Shown here piece after piece: positions 1-6,716 of a stretch of DNA of 61,123 nucleotides. Within the stretch, counting starts at the first letter, position 1; each line of letters opens with the position of its first letter. Where the stretch lies: positions 1-61,123 of the forward strand of contig RFGC01000041.1 in the NCBI GenBank assembly GCA_003697135.1, given 5' to 3'. Origin of the DNA: Acidobacteriota bacterium. Lineage in GTDB: Bacteria > Acidobacteriota > Blastocatellia > Pyrinomonadales > Pyrinomonadaceae. A model generated the notes under the pieces. The model did no database searches and had not been told where the DNA came from. It worked only from the letters and a program-made list of their open reading frames with translations. The position numbers and the translations under genes are program-made.

Positions 1-212
1 GGTATGCACTGGATGAAGGAGGTAGAAAAAATGTTCCTCGGCATTTTACGACTTTTCTTTTTATGAGTGATGACGGTGTTCCGATGGTATTTAGCCGAAA
101 CGGTAAAGGAGGACCTTTTGAATATGGAAAGGCTTCCGACTTTGTACGAGAAAATTACGGAACCATTCGCGGAATAGGAAAAGACCCAACAGGTTACTAT
201 GGAAGGAGGTAA
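1..212 (+). CDS. C-terminal tip of a truncated protein, probably an RHS/polymorphic toxin (5' end outside window)
   Basis: An open frame enters from the left edge (codons in phase with base 3) and stops at TAA 210-212, giving about 69 C-terminal residues. The sequence is soluble and basic, with the motifs FLFMSDDGVP, FSRNGKGGPFEYG and IRGIGKDPTGYY; there is no membrane segment. I do not recognise the family. Its position supports a toxin tip: it ends four bases before a small exported protein whose ribosome site lies inside its last codons, and degraded RHS core sequence follows within 1 kb. That tight tip/immunity order is typical of polymorphic toxin loci. The role is inference; only the open frame and the spacing are seen. 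Confidence 0.5.
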   Translation, partial: YALDEGGRKNVPRHFTTFLFMSDDGVPMVFSRNGKGGPFEYGKASDFVRENYGTIRGIGKDPTGYYGRR

Positions 213-216
213 GCCA

Positions 217-903
217 ATGCGGTATTTATACTTTGCTATTCTTTCTATAATTTTAATTAGCCATTCTCAATCCTTATTTGCACAGAAATTGCAACTTACT
301 GGAAAAATAAGCAACTTGAAAATGACTGAGACACCGAAAACCGTAGAGTTTTCCTATGATGTGGAGTTAACTTTCACCAATATAGGCAATGTTCCTATTT
401 TGTTATTGAAGTCTGATTTCCTTTTGCTATGCATCGATCGTGAAATATACGGAATTCCTGCCAATGAGAAAGATGAGAGAAAACTTTGGTCTTTTTCTAC
501 CTTTCCTTCAATCGGCGTAACTCCTGACTGGCGAAATATTAAAAAAACTCTTGATGCTAAAGCTCCACCATCGAGCATTATAAAAAGAGTCAATGTTGGA
601 GAGAGCATTGTTTTCTATGGTAAAGAGTGGTTTTACTTCAATAAAGAAAAAGATAAATATTTTAAACCTGAAAACTTTACTTGGAATGAAATTAAAGACG
701 CGAAATCCTTATCGCTTCGACTTACATATCGTATTTGGTCATTAGACTTTGAAACTTCTTCTCCGAGAGAAGAAAAAAAGTTTGGCAAAAAACTTCAAAA
801 GCGATGGAGGAAATACGGTTATTTGTGGCTTGATGATATTGTTTCTGAGCCGGTTCCGCTCGACTTGAGTTCTGTGGTGATAAAGACTGATTCTCAACCT
901 TGA
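217..903 (+). CDS. Exported protein, candidate immunity protein for the upstream toxin tip
   Basis: 228-residue protein. The ATG at 217 is chosen because GGAGG at 205-209 sits 7 bases upstream; the longer frame from 199 would remove this ribosome site. Residues 1-23 form a signal peptide (hydrophobic LSIILIS core, ending SLFAQ). The mature part alternates beta-strand-like segments (VEFSYDVELTFTNIG, the transgressive 'FTN.G..P' pattern of beta-sandwich proteins) with charged stretches, and ends without a membrane anchor. It starts 4 bases after the upstream stop, so it is probably translationally coupled, and is followed at once by an intrinsic terminator at 945. An exported partner fits a toxin acting in or entering through the periplasm. 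No family is recognised; the immunity role is inference from position only. Confidence 0.6.
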   Translation: MRYLYFAILSIILISHSQSLFAQKLQLTGKISNLKMTETPKTVEFSYDVELTFTNIGNVPILLLKSDFLLLCIDREIYGIPANEKDERKLWSFSTFPSIGVTPDWRNIKKTLDAKAPPSSIIKRVNVGESIVFYGKEWFYFNKEKDKYFKPENFTWNEIKDAKSLSLRLTYRIWSLDFETSSPREEKKFGKKLQKRWRKYGYLWLDDIVSEPVPLDLSSVVIKTDSQP

Positions 904-944
904 ATTACTAAAGAAAGTTAGTTAGAAAATGGGCGTCGCCGCTT

Positions 945-976
945 GACAGCTTTTTTCGAGAGGCTGTCTTTTTTTT
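945..976 (+). terminator. Rho-independent terminator after the candidate immunity gene
   Basis: GACAGC (945-950) pairs with GCTGTC (963-968) around a T-rich loop, followed directly by eight T residues (969-976). It lies 42 bases after the stop of the exported protein and would end the toxin/immunity transcript. It also rules out the open frame at 943-1194 as a natural gene, since that frame would begin inside the hairpin. Confidence 0.75.
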
Positions 977-1032
977 CTTTGGAGTTAGCCGTAATGCTTC
1001 TAACCGGAAATCAAAAAATGAAAATTGCGCTT

Positions 1033-1057
1033 GGCAGCTTGTTGCTGTCTTTTTTTA
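1033..1057 (+). terminator. Second, related Rho-independent terminator
   Basis: GGCAGC (1033-1038) pairs with GCTGTC (1044-1049, one G-U pair), followed by eight T residues (1050-1057). Stem and tail resemble the terminator at 945-976 (both GRCAGC/GCTGTC plus an eight-T tail), which suggests a duplicated cassette end. Nothing between the two terminators looks coding. Confidence 0.6.
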
Positions 1058-1192
1058 TTGGCTTTTGTCTGACAGCGAGTTCGATGCCTTGTTTGACAAT
1101 CATCGTTGAGATGATTGTCTGTAAAAAGGCTTGCTCATCGCTGTCGGGAAAGTTCTCAATCTTGGTGAACTTCGAGACGAGGCTATGTTTGT

Positions 1193-1904
1193 GATTTATC
1201 GGGCAATCTAATCACGGACTCGGAAGGCAGAAGTTTCGCTTACGATGCTGAGAACAAACAGCGGGAAGTCCGAGATTCACAAAACAATGTGATTGGACAA
1301 TATGACGGCGATGGACGGCATGTCAAAAAGTTTGTGCATTTGACCGAGGAAACAATAAGATTCACGTATGACGCATCTGGTAAAATGTTGGCTGAGTATT
1401 CGACGGTTATAGCGTCGGTAGAAGAAGCAAAGATAAGTTATTTGACGAGTGACCATTTAGGAAATCCACGGGTGTTGACGGAGCAGAGTGGGAAGGTATA
1501 TTCGAGGAGAGACTTCACGCCGTTTGGAGAGGAGATTCGCACGCCGCAGAGGACTGAGCAGTTGGGTTACAGTGTTGATGCAGTTAAGCAGAAGTTTACG
1601 GGGTATGAGAGGGATAGTGAAAGCGAGTTTGACTATGCCAAAGCTAGATACTATTCAAATCAATACGGGTAAAGCATCAAGGGTTTCAGAGGAAACGGCG
1701 GTCCTTACAATGGCACACGAGCTATATGGACACGCTTTGCTTTTTAGGCAGAATAACAAAAATTGGAGTGGACATGGACCGATATTCGATAAAATTGAGA
1801 AGAGGACTATAAACAACTATAGGCTTGGGAAGCAACGATGGCTTGCAGAACCTCTAACCAAAACAATAGGAGAGAAAATAGGAGGAAAGAAAAATGTTAC
1901 TTAA
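1193..1904 (+). pseudogene. Broken RHS protein: RHS core remnant joined out of frame to a HELYGH metallopeptidase-like toxin tip
   Basis: Frame A (about 1193-1672) reads as RHS repeat and RHS-associated core: DLSGNLITDSEGRSFAYDA, VIGQYDGDGR, YLTSDHLGNPRVLTEQSG, DFTPFGEE, KFTGYERDSES and FDYAKARYYSNQYG, then a stop. No start codon or intact upstream repeat is present; an in-frame stop lies just upstream (1166-1168). In the next frame the sequence runs on to 1904 as KASRVSEETAVLTMAHELYGHALLF...GHGPIFDKIE, with HELYGH resembling an HExxH zinc-protease site and a later GH as possible third ligand. The usual post-core stretch ('RYYSP..GRF..PDP') is missing, so core and tip were probably joined by a deletion plus a single-base shift near 1650-1672. 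The locus looks like a displaced tip or dead cassette. Alternative: an assembly error at this repeat-rich site. Confidence 0.7.
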
Positions 1905-2322
1905 AAAGCTGAAATTCCTTGAATCAATTACTGCGCTATTAATATTGACTCTAGGGTTGCACTTTTTGGCTTATCTCCAATCAAAGCCAGAATTACAGAA
2001 AAAAGAAGTACAAACTACAATAACTTACTGTAACTTTGACCTCTCAAGTGGTTGGAAACTGGCAAATCTAACTTTTAACTCACTATATTCATTCAGCGTG
2101 AATGAAAAGGGCGAAGTAGTTGATATTAAAAAGATACGAGACGACTTTATTGGAGAAGAAGCCGTAAAATCTTGTCTTTCAAAATGGAGGATCACTGGAG
2201 TTCCTGAAAAATCTTCTTTTGTTGTGTATTTCAATTGGCAACACGGTAAGGGTTGGGTTGAGCAAACAATTTTTGGAAAGGGTTTTAAGCAAACTATGAG
2301 TGTTGAAAATGTTGGCTATTAG
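1894..2322 (+). CDS. Small membrane-anchored protein, candidate immunity protein for the HELYGH tip
   Basis: 142 residues. ATG 1894 is preceded by AGGAGG-type sequence (about 1880-1887) and overlaps the last 11 bases of the HELYGH frame, so the two were translationally coupled. One N-terminal hydrophobic helix (about residues 11-29, ITALLILTLGLHFLAYL) acts as uncleaved signal or anchor. The rest is a small soluble domain with FSVNEKGEVVDIKK and EEAVKSCLSKWRI, a layout reminiscent of TonB-C-like/energy-transducer C-terminal domains (the 'G.V....I.......A..AL..W.F' pattern), here with W at 'SKWRITGVP'. So it could also be a stand-alone TonB-C-like protein. The immunity role is inferred from the overlap with the tip. 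It appears intact although its partner is broken. Confidence 0.55.
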   Translation: MLLKKLKFLESITALLILTLGLHFLAYLQSKPELQKKEVQTTITYCNFDLSSGWKLANLTFNSLYSFSVNEKGEVVDIKKIRDDFIGEEAVKSCLSKWRITGVPEKSSFVVYFNWQHGKGWVEQTIFGKGFKQTMSVENVGY

Positions 2323-2502
2323 CAACAGTCAAACCAATCAAACAATCAAGAAACGTGCAAGGGAACATGCAAGAAGCACACAGCGCTTTGAAAAAGCAAG
2401 TCGCAGAAAAATTCTCGCAACCACTTTGCGCCTTCAAACGAAAACAAATGATGGCTGAACAAACTTGGAAAGGTCTTGAAAACATACCGATTATTTCAAG
2501 AC

Positions 2503-2599
2503 TTTATGTTAGAGACAAAAAACGCACTTTTGTTAGAGGCAAAAAGAGCATTTTTGTTAGAGACAAAGAGAGCAATTTTGTTAGAGGCAAAGAGAGCGC
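2503..2599 (+). repeat. Four tandem copies of a 24-bp unit, within a non-coding or weakly coding gap (2323-2658)
   Basis: Units start at 2503 (25 bases), 2528, 2552 and 2576, consensus TTTTGTTAGAGRCAAARAG followed by AGCNN; a partial fifth copy (TTTTGTTGGGC) starts at 2600. A 92-codon open frame from 2355 crosses the array and would encode FVRGKESxF-type repeats, but it has no recognisable domain and its N-terminal half is unconvincing, so I do not call it a gene. Otherwise the 336-base gap between the last immunity candidate and hemA holds no terminator or promoter that I can defend. Confidence 0.8.
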
Positions 2600-2658
2600 T
2601 TTTGTTGGGCTGAAGAATTTTTTGTTAAGATAAAAATTTAACTTGAGTCTTCTTTCAG

Positions 2659-3942
2659 GTGACCGTGAGTTCAGAACTTTCGATTCTATTTGCCGTAGGC
2701 ATCAACCATAAGCTTGCGTCAGTCGAGGTTCTTGAAAGGCTTTTCATTCAAAAGGAAGAAATACCAAGCCTTCTACAACAACTCAAAAGAACCGTTGACG
2801 AAGCGGTCGTGGTCTCGACCTGTAACCGAACGGAAGTTTATGCAGTAACCAAAAGAACAGATATTCCAATCAACTACTACAAAGACTTGCTAATAAATTT
2901 CAAATCTGCGGCTGATGCAGTTTCTCATGAAAACTTCTTCGGACTATCTTCTTGCACTGCCAGCAGACAGCTTTTTCGCGTGGCAACCGGCGTTGACTCA
3001 AGCGTTATCGGCGACATGCAAATTCTCGGCCAAGTGCGTGAGGCATACGAAATAGCACGAAAACACGGCTCCGTCGGCAAAATCCTGCATCAACTTTTCC
3101 AAAGAGCTTTGAAAATAGGCAAAAAAGTTAGGACAGATACAAATTTCCAAAGAGGTGTGATCTCAATAAGCTCCGCATCTGTTGATCTTGCTTGCCAGAT
3201 GCTTGGAACGCTGAAAAACTCTATCGCCTTGGTCATAGGCGCTGGCGAGATGGCTAAACAAACTGCCGAGATGCTAATCAAAAAGCGAGTCGGCAAACTG
3301 CTCATAACCAACCGAACCGAACGAAACGGCCTGAAACTTATCGAAGAACTGAATTCACTTATCGAAAAACTAGGCTCAAGCAGTAAGGTTTATATTGAAT
3401 TCGTCCCATTCGACGAATACAAATCTCGCTTGAATGAAGTTGATGTTTTATTCACAGCAACAAGCGCGCCAACAACAATTCTCCACAAGGAAGATTTTAT
3501 TTTGAATCCCATTCGTGGCGACCGGAAAATCTTGTTGATAGACATCTCGGTTCCACGCAACATTTGCCCTGAAGTTGGTAGTTGCGAAAACGTTATTTTG
3601 AAAAACATTGACGATTTGAAGAAAATTTCCGATGAAAATTATCAGCGTCGAATTGCTGACTTGCCGTTAATTCATGAAATCATCGGAAAAGAGCTATCAG
3701 AATTTTTGGTTTGGTATTATTCACTTCCCTTTTTGCCCAAAAACCTAGCCGATGGCGCAAGGCCAAACACAGATGAAGAACTTCAAATCATTCAGACTAG
3801 AAAATTCCTGCTTGAAAACATCGAGCATATTCACAAACTCGCCATGCAATATGACTCTGAAGACTTACTCGGTCAAATTGAAATCGTCAACAGGCTCAAA
3901 TCAATGAGAAACTCAGCATCGAGGATTCGGGCAAATGCGTGA
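2659..3942 (+). CDS. hemA: Glutamyl-tRNA reductase
   Basis: 427 residues. Reduces glutamyl-tRNA(Glu) with NADPH to glutamate-1-semialdehyde, the first committed step of heme synthesis by the C5 route. N-terminal catalytic domain: GINHK near residue 14 and VVSTCNRTE with the catalytic Cys near residue 54; then SRQLFRVATGVDS and GQVREAYE; Rossmann NADPH domain with VIGAGEMA (about residue 190) and TNRT; C-terminal dimerisation helix. Length is typical for the family. The start is taken as GTG 2659 (GTG ACC GTG AGT); no strong ribosome site is visible and GTG 2665 is an alternative. First gene of a five-gene heme operon; its end overlaps hemC by 8 bases. HemL and HemB, which act between this gene and HemC, are not in the window. 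Confidence 0.96.
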   Translation: MTVSSELSILFAVGINHKLASVEVLERLFIQKEEIPSLLQQLKRTVDEAVVVSTCNRTEVYAVTKRTDIPINYYKDLLINFKSAADAVSHENFFGLSSCTASRQLFRVATGVDSSVIGDMQILGQVREAYEIARKHGSVGKILHQLFQRALKIGKKVRTDTNFQRGVISISSASVDLACQMLGTLKNSIALVIGAGEMAKQTAEMLIKKRVGKLLITNRTERNGLKLIEELNSLIEKLGSSSKVYIEFVPFDEYKSRLNEVDVLFTATSAPTTILHKEDFILNPIRGDRKILLIDISVPRNICPEVGSCENVILKNIDDLKKISDENYQRRIADLPLIHEIIGKELSEFLVWYYSLPFLPKNLADGARPNTDEELQIIQTRKFLLENIEHIHKLAMQYDSEDLLGQIEIVNRLKSMRNSASRIRANA

Positions 3943-4879
3943 ATTCGTCATAGGTTCAAGAGGTAGCGATCTTGCTCTTTGGCAGTCGAATTTTGTCAAA
4001 AATGAGCTTGAGAAACGTTTCCCCGATGCTCGATTTGAAATCCGTATCATCAAAACTAAGGGCGATAAAATCCTTGATACCGCGCTTTCCAAAATCGGCG
4101 ACAAAGGACTTTTTACGAAGGAAATAGAAATAGCTCTTCTCAAAGGAGAGATTGATTTAGCCGTTCATAGCTTGAAAGATTTGCCGACAGCCGAACCAGA
4201 AGGATTGAAAATAACCGCATTTAGCGCCAGAGAAATGCCGAATGATGTTCTCATATCGAAAAAATACAAATCAATTGATGAACTGCCGAAAGGCGCGAAA
4301 ATCGCTACTGGAAGCCTGCGTCGTAAAAGCCAGCTTCTCAATTATCGCCCTGATTTGGAAATTCACGAAATTCGCGGTAACGTCCCGACAAGGATTGAAA
4401 AATTTTTCAAGTCCGATCTGGACGCTTTGATTTTGGCATTTGCAGGTGTGCATCGTCTAGGGCTTGATAATCTAATCAGCCAGATAATCCCGACTGAAAT
4501 TCTACTTCCCGCCGTAGGGCAAGGGATTATTGCAGTTGAGTCTCGATGCGACGATTTAGAGATGGCATCAATGCTGGAAAAAATCAACAACAAAACGTCC
4601 GAAGCCTGCGCAAGAGCTGAACGTGCCTTTATGCGAACGCTTCAAGGCGGCTGTCAAGTTCCCGTCGGAGCACTGGCAACTTTGGAAAATGATACGTTGA
4701 CCTTGCAGGGCTTTATTGGAAGCCATGATGGAAAGCGTTTCTTGAGAGAAAAAATGAGCGCAAAGGTTATAGAGGCCGAGAATTTAGGTATGAGTTTAGC
4801 CCGCAAATGTCTGGAAAAAGGAGGTTCGGAAATTCTGGCAGAAATTCGTAAAGAGTCTAAGGCAAACTCGCAAAAATAA
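3935..4879 (+). CDS. hemC: Porphobilinogen deaminase (hydroxymethylbilane synthase)
   Basis: 314 residues. Polymerises four porphobilinogen units to the linear tetrapyrrole hydroxymethylbilane in the cytoplasm. Visible signatures: N-terminal IGSRGSDLALWQ, KTKGDKI, the active-site loop region GLFTKEIE, HSLKDLPT, IATGSLRRKSQL with substrate-binding arginines, EIRGNVPTRIEK, and the dipyrromethane-cofactor Cys in the family signature ERAFMRTLQGGCQVPVGA (about residue 239). Length matches the family. It starts inside the end of hemA (8-base overlap), which points to translational coupling, and hemD follows after 21 bases. Confidence 0.96.
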   Translation: MREFVIGSRGSDLALWQSNFVKNELEKRFPDARFEIRIIKTKGDKILDTALSKIGDKGLFTKEIEIALLKGEIDLAVHSLKDLPTAEPEGLKITAFSAREMPNDVLISKKYKSIDELPKGAKIATGSLRRKSQLLNYRPDLEIHEIRGNVPTRIEKFFKSDLDALILAFAGVHRLGLDNLISQIIPTEILLPAVGQGIIAVESRCDDLEMASMLEKINNKTSEACARAERAFMRTLQGGCQVPVGALATLENDTLTLQGFIGSHDGKRFLREKMSAKVIEAENLGMSLARKCLEKGGSEILAEIRKESKANSQK

Positions 4880-4900
4880 CCTGAAAGAAAGGCTTCCCAA

Positions 4901-5668
4901 ATGCGCAAAATTTTGGTTGTTAGAAAATTCGATAATTTCAGCCGACTTCTTCAGAAAAGTGGCTTTGAAGTTGTGAACTGCCCGACGATTGAAACCGTTA
5001 CAAATCAAGATTTGAGCGATTTTGAAGCGAAAATATCATCGGGAAAATACGATGTTGTTTTCCTTACAAGTCCCAAATCAGCCGAGATTTTCTCGGCAAA
5101 AGTTTCTTCTTTCAAAGGCAAAATCTATGTTTTCGGAAAAAAAGGATTTGAAAAGCTGAAAGAAAAGCTTTCAGAAAATCCTAAAACTCAATTTGAGCCT
5201 GAATTATACTTTGATGAATCGGCAAATACGGTCGAAGAAATGCTCAAAAAGATTCCGCCAGACAGCTTGAAACACAAAAAATGTCTGTTCGTCAAAGGTG
5301 ATAAATCATTGGGCGTTGTAAAGGATTTTTTGAAGGGAATAACCGAAGTTGATGAAACGGTTGTTTATACAACCAAAAAAATTTCTGTTGATGAGCAAAC
5401 CAAAACATTGATTTTGCACGATTTGAGCGCTGGGAGAATCCGTTGCGCTTGTTTTTTTAGCCCTAGCGGAGTAGAAGGTTTTATTGAAAACTTTGGCTTT
5501 ACAAGTCTAAAACACACCAAGATCAGCGCCTTTGGTCAAACCACTGCGGATTTTTTACGTCAAAACGGATTTCAAGTTGACTTTGTGCCGAGCAAAACAA
5601 GGCTTGAAGATTTTGCTTTGGAAATTAAAAATTTTCTCGAAAAAATTGAAACAAGAGAGTTGAAATAA
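4901..5668 (+). CDS. hemD: Uroporphyrinogen-III synthase
   Basis: 255 residues. Cyclises hydroxymethylbilane with inversion of ring D to uroporphyrinogen III. This is a fast-diverging family, and support comes from two half-domains of the expected alpha/beta fold: N-terminal ILVVRKFDNFSRLLQKSGFEVV and YDVVFLTSPKSAEIF, and C-terminal CACFFSPSGVEGFIENF, ISAFGQTTADFLRQNGFQVDFVP and a final RLEDFALEI helix. The SPSGVEGF and FGQTTA motifs are the conserved ones. Position between hemC and hemE makes the assignment firm. ATG 4901 follows a GAAAGG ribosome site; its TAA overlaps the ATG of hemE by one base. Confidence 0.9.
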   Translation: MRKILVVRKFDNFSRLLQKSGFEVVNCPTIETVTNQDLSDFEAKISSGKYDVVFLTSPKSAEIFSAKVSSFKGKIYVFGKKGFEKLKEKLSENPKTQFEPELYFDESANTVEEMLKKIPPDSLKHKKCLFVKGDKSLGVVKDFLKGITEVDETVVYTTKKISVDEQTKTLILHDLSAGRIRCACFFSPSGVEGFIENFGFTSLKHTKISAFGQTTADFLRQNGFQVDFVPSKTRLEDFALEIKNFLEKIETRELK

Positions 5669-6696
5669 TGGAAAATTCTCTATTCATCAAGGCTTGCAAA
5701 AGGCAATCTGTTGAAAGAACTCCGGTTTGGATAATGCGGCAGGCTGGGAGATATTTGCCTGAATACCGTGCGATTCGGGAAAAGTATGATTTCTTGACGA
5801 TGTGCAAAACTCCCGAAATTGCGGCTGAAGTCACAATCCAACCAATTGAGATTATCGGCACGGATGCGGCGATTCTTTTTTCCGATATTCTCGTCATTCC
5901 CGAAGCAATGGGAATGCATCTTGAGATAATCGAATCGAAAGGGCCGATTTTTAGAAATCCGATTCGCAACGCCGAAGCAGTTAAGTCTCTACAAACCGCA
6001 GGCTTGTTTGAGAGACTTCAATTCGTGATGCAAGCGATAAAGCTAGTCAAAGAAAGGCTAAATGGTAAAGTCCCGCTCATCGGGTTCGCAGGAAGTCCTT
6101 GGACTTTAGCAACTTACATGATTGAAGGCAAGGGATCGAAGAATTTTGAGATCGTCAAAAGCTTTATCTACCAGCAACCAGAAGCCGCTCACGAACTACT
6201 TCAAAAGCTGGCAGATGCAGTAGTTGAATACTTAAATGCAAAAATTCAAGCTGGATGCGATGCCGTGCAAATTTTTGACACTTGGGCTGGAATCTTGTCA
6301 CCTGCTGATTTCGAGGAGTTTTCGCTGAAGTATATCCGTTACATTTGCGAGAATCTGCAAACCAATGGCGCACCTGTTATAGTTTTCGCAAAGGGAATTC
6401 GGTATTTCAAGCGGCTTGCTGACCTGAAATGCGATGTTTTAAGTGTTGATTGGACGCATGAACTAGGACAAGTGCGAGCGGAAATCGCCGATAGAAAAGC
6501 ACTGCAAGGAAATCTCGATCCAACCGTGCTTTTCGCTCCAAGAGAAAAAATTAAAATGGAAGTAGAGCGAATTTTAAGAAGTTATGGAGAAGGTTCAGGG
6601 CATATTTTCAATCTCGGACATGGGATTTTGCCGAATACGCCTGTGGAAAATGTCAAATATCTTGTGCAATGCTTGAAGGAGTTGAGCGCAAGATAA
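5668..6696 (+). CDS. hemE: Uroporphyrinogen decarboxylase
   Basis: 342 residues. Decarboxylates the four acetate side chains of uroporphyrinogen III to give coproporphyrinogen III; needs no cofactor. Family signatures: PVWIMRQAGRYLPEYR (residues 18-33, binding the substrate carboxylates), the invariant Asp in LFSDILVIPEAMG, PLIGFAGSPWTLATYM, QIFDTWAGILSP, WTHELGQ, LQGNLDP and FNLGHGILPNTPVENV near the C-terminus. Length is typical. ATG overlaps the hemD stop (TAATG), with GAGAG as ribosome site. The last codons (LKELSAR) are part of a short duplication that also supplies the ribosome site of the next gene. Confidence 0.97.
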   Translation: MENSLFIKACKRQSVERTPVWIMRQAGRYLPEYRAIREKYDFLTMCKTPEIAAEVTIQPIEIIGTDAAILFSDILVIPEAMGMHLEIIESKGPIFRNPIRNAEAVKSLQTAGLFERLQFVMQAIKLVKERLNGKVPLIGFAGSPWTLATYMIEGKGSKNFEIVKSFIYQQPEAAHELLQKLADAVVEYLNAKIQAGCDAVQIFDTWAGILSPADFEEFSLKYIRYICENLQTNGAPVIVFAKGIRYFKRLADLKCDVLSVDWTHELGQVRAEIADRKALQGNLDPTVLFAPREKIKMEVERILRSYGEGSGHIFNLGHGILPNTPVENVKYLVQCLKELSAR

Positions 6697-6716
6697 ATTG
6701 AAGGAGTTGAGTGCAA
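6673..6716 (+). repeat. 19-bp direct repeat at the hemE/hemN junction
   Basis: TTGAAGGAGTTGAGCGCAA at 6673-6691 (hemE codons) recurs with one change (GTGCAA) at 6698-6716. The second copy contributes the AAGGAG ribosome site and the A of the hemN start codon, so a local duplication of the 3' end of hemE appears to have created the present hemN translation start. Confidence 0.85.

Noticed and set aside
943-1194. 83-codon open frame with hydrophobic content
   Set aside because: It begins inside the terminator hairpin at 945-976, crosses a second terminator, has no ribosome site and no recognisable domain.
2355-2633. 92-codon open frame over the 24-bp tandem repeats
   Set aside because: The repetitive translation is a by-product of the DNA repeat; no ribosome site, domain or signal.
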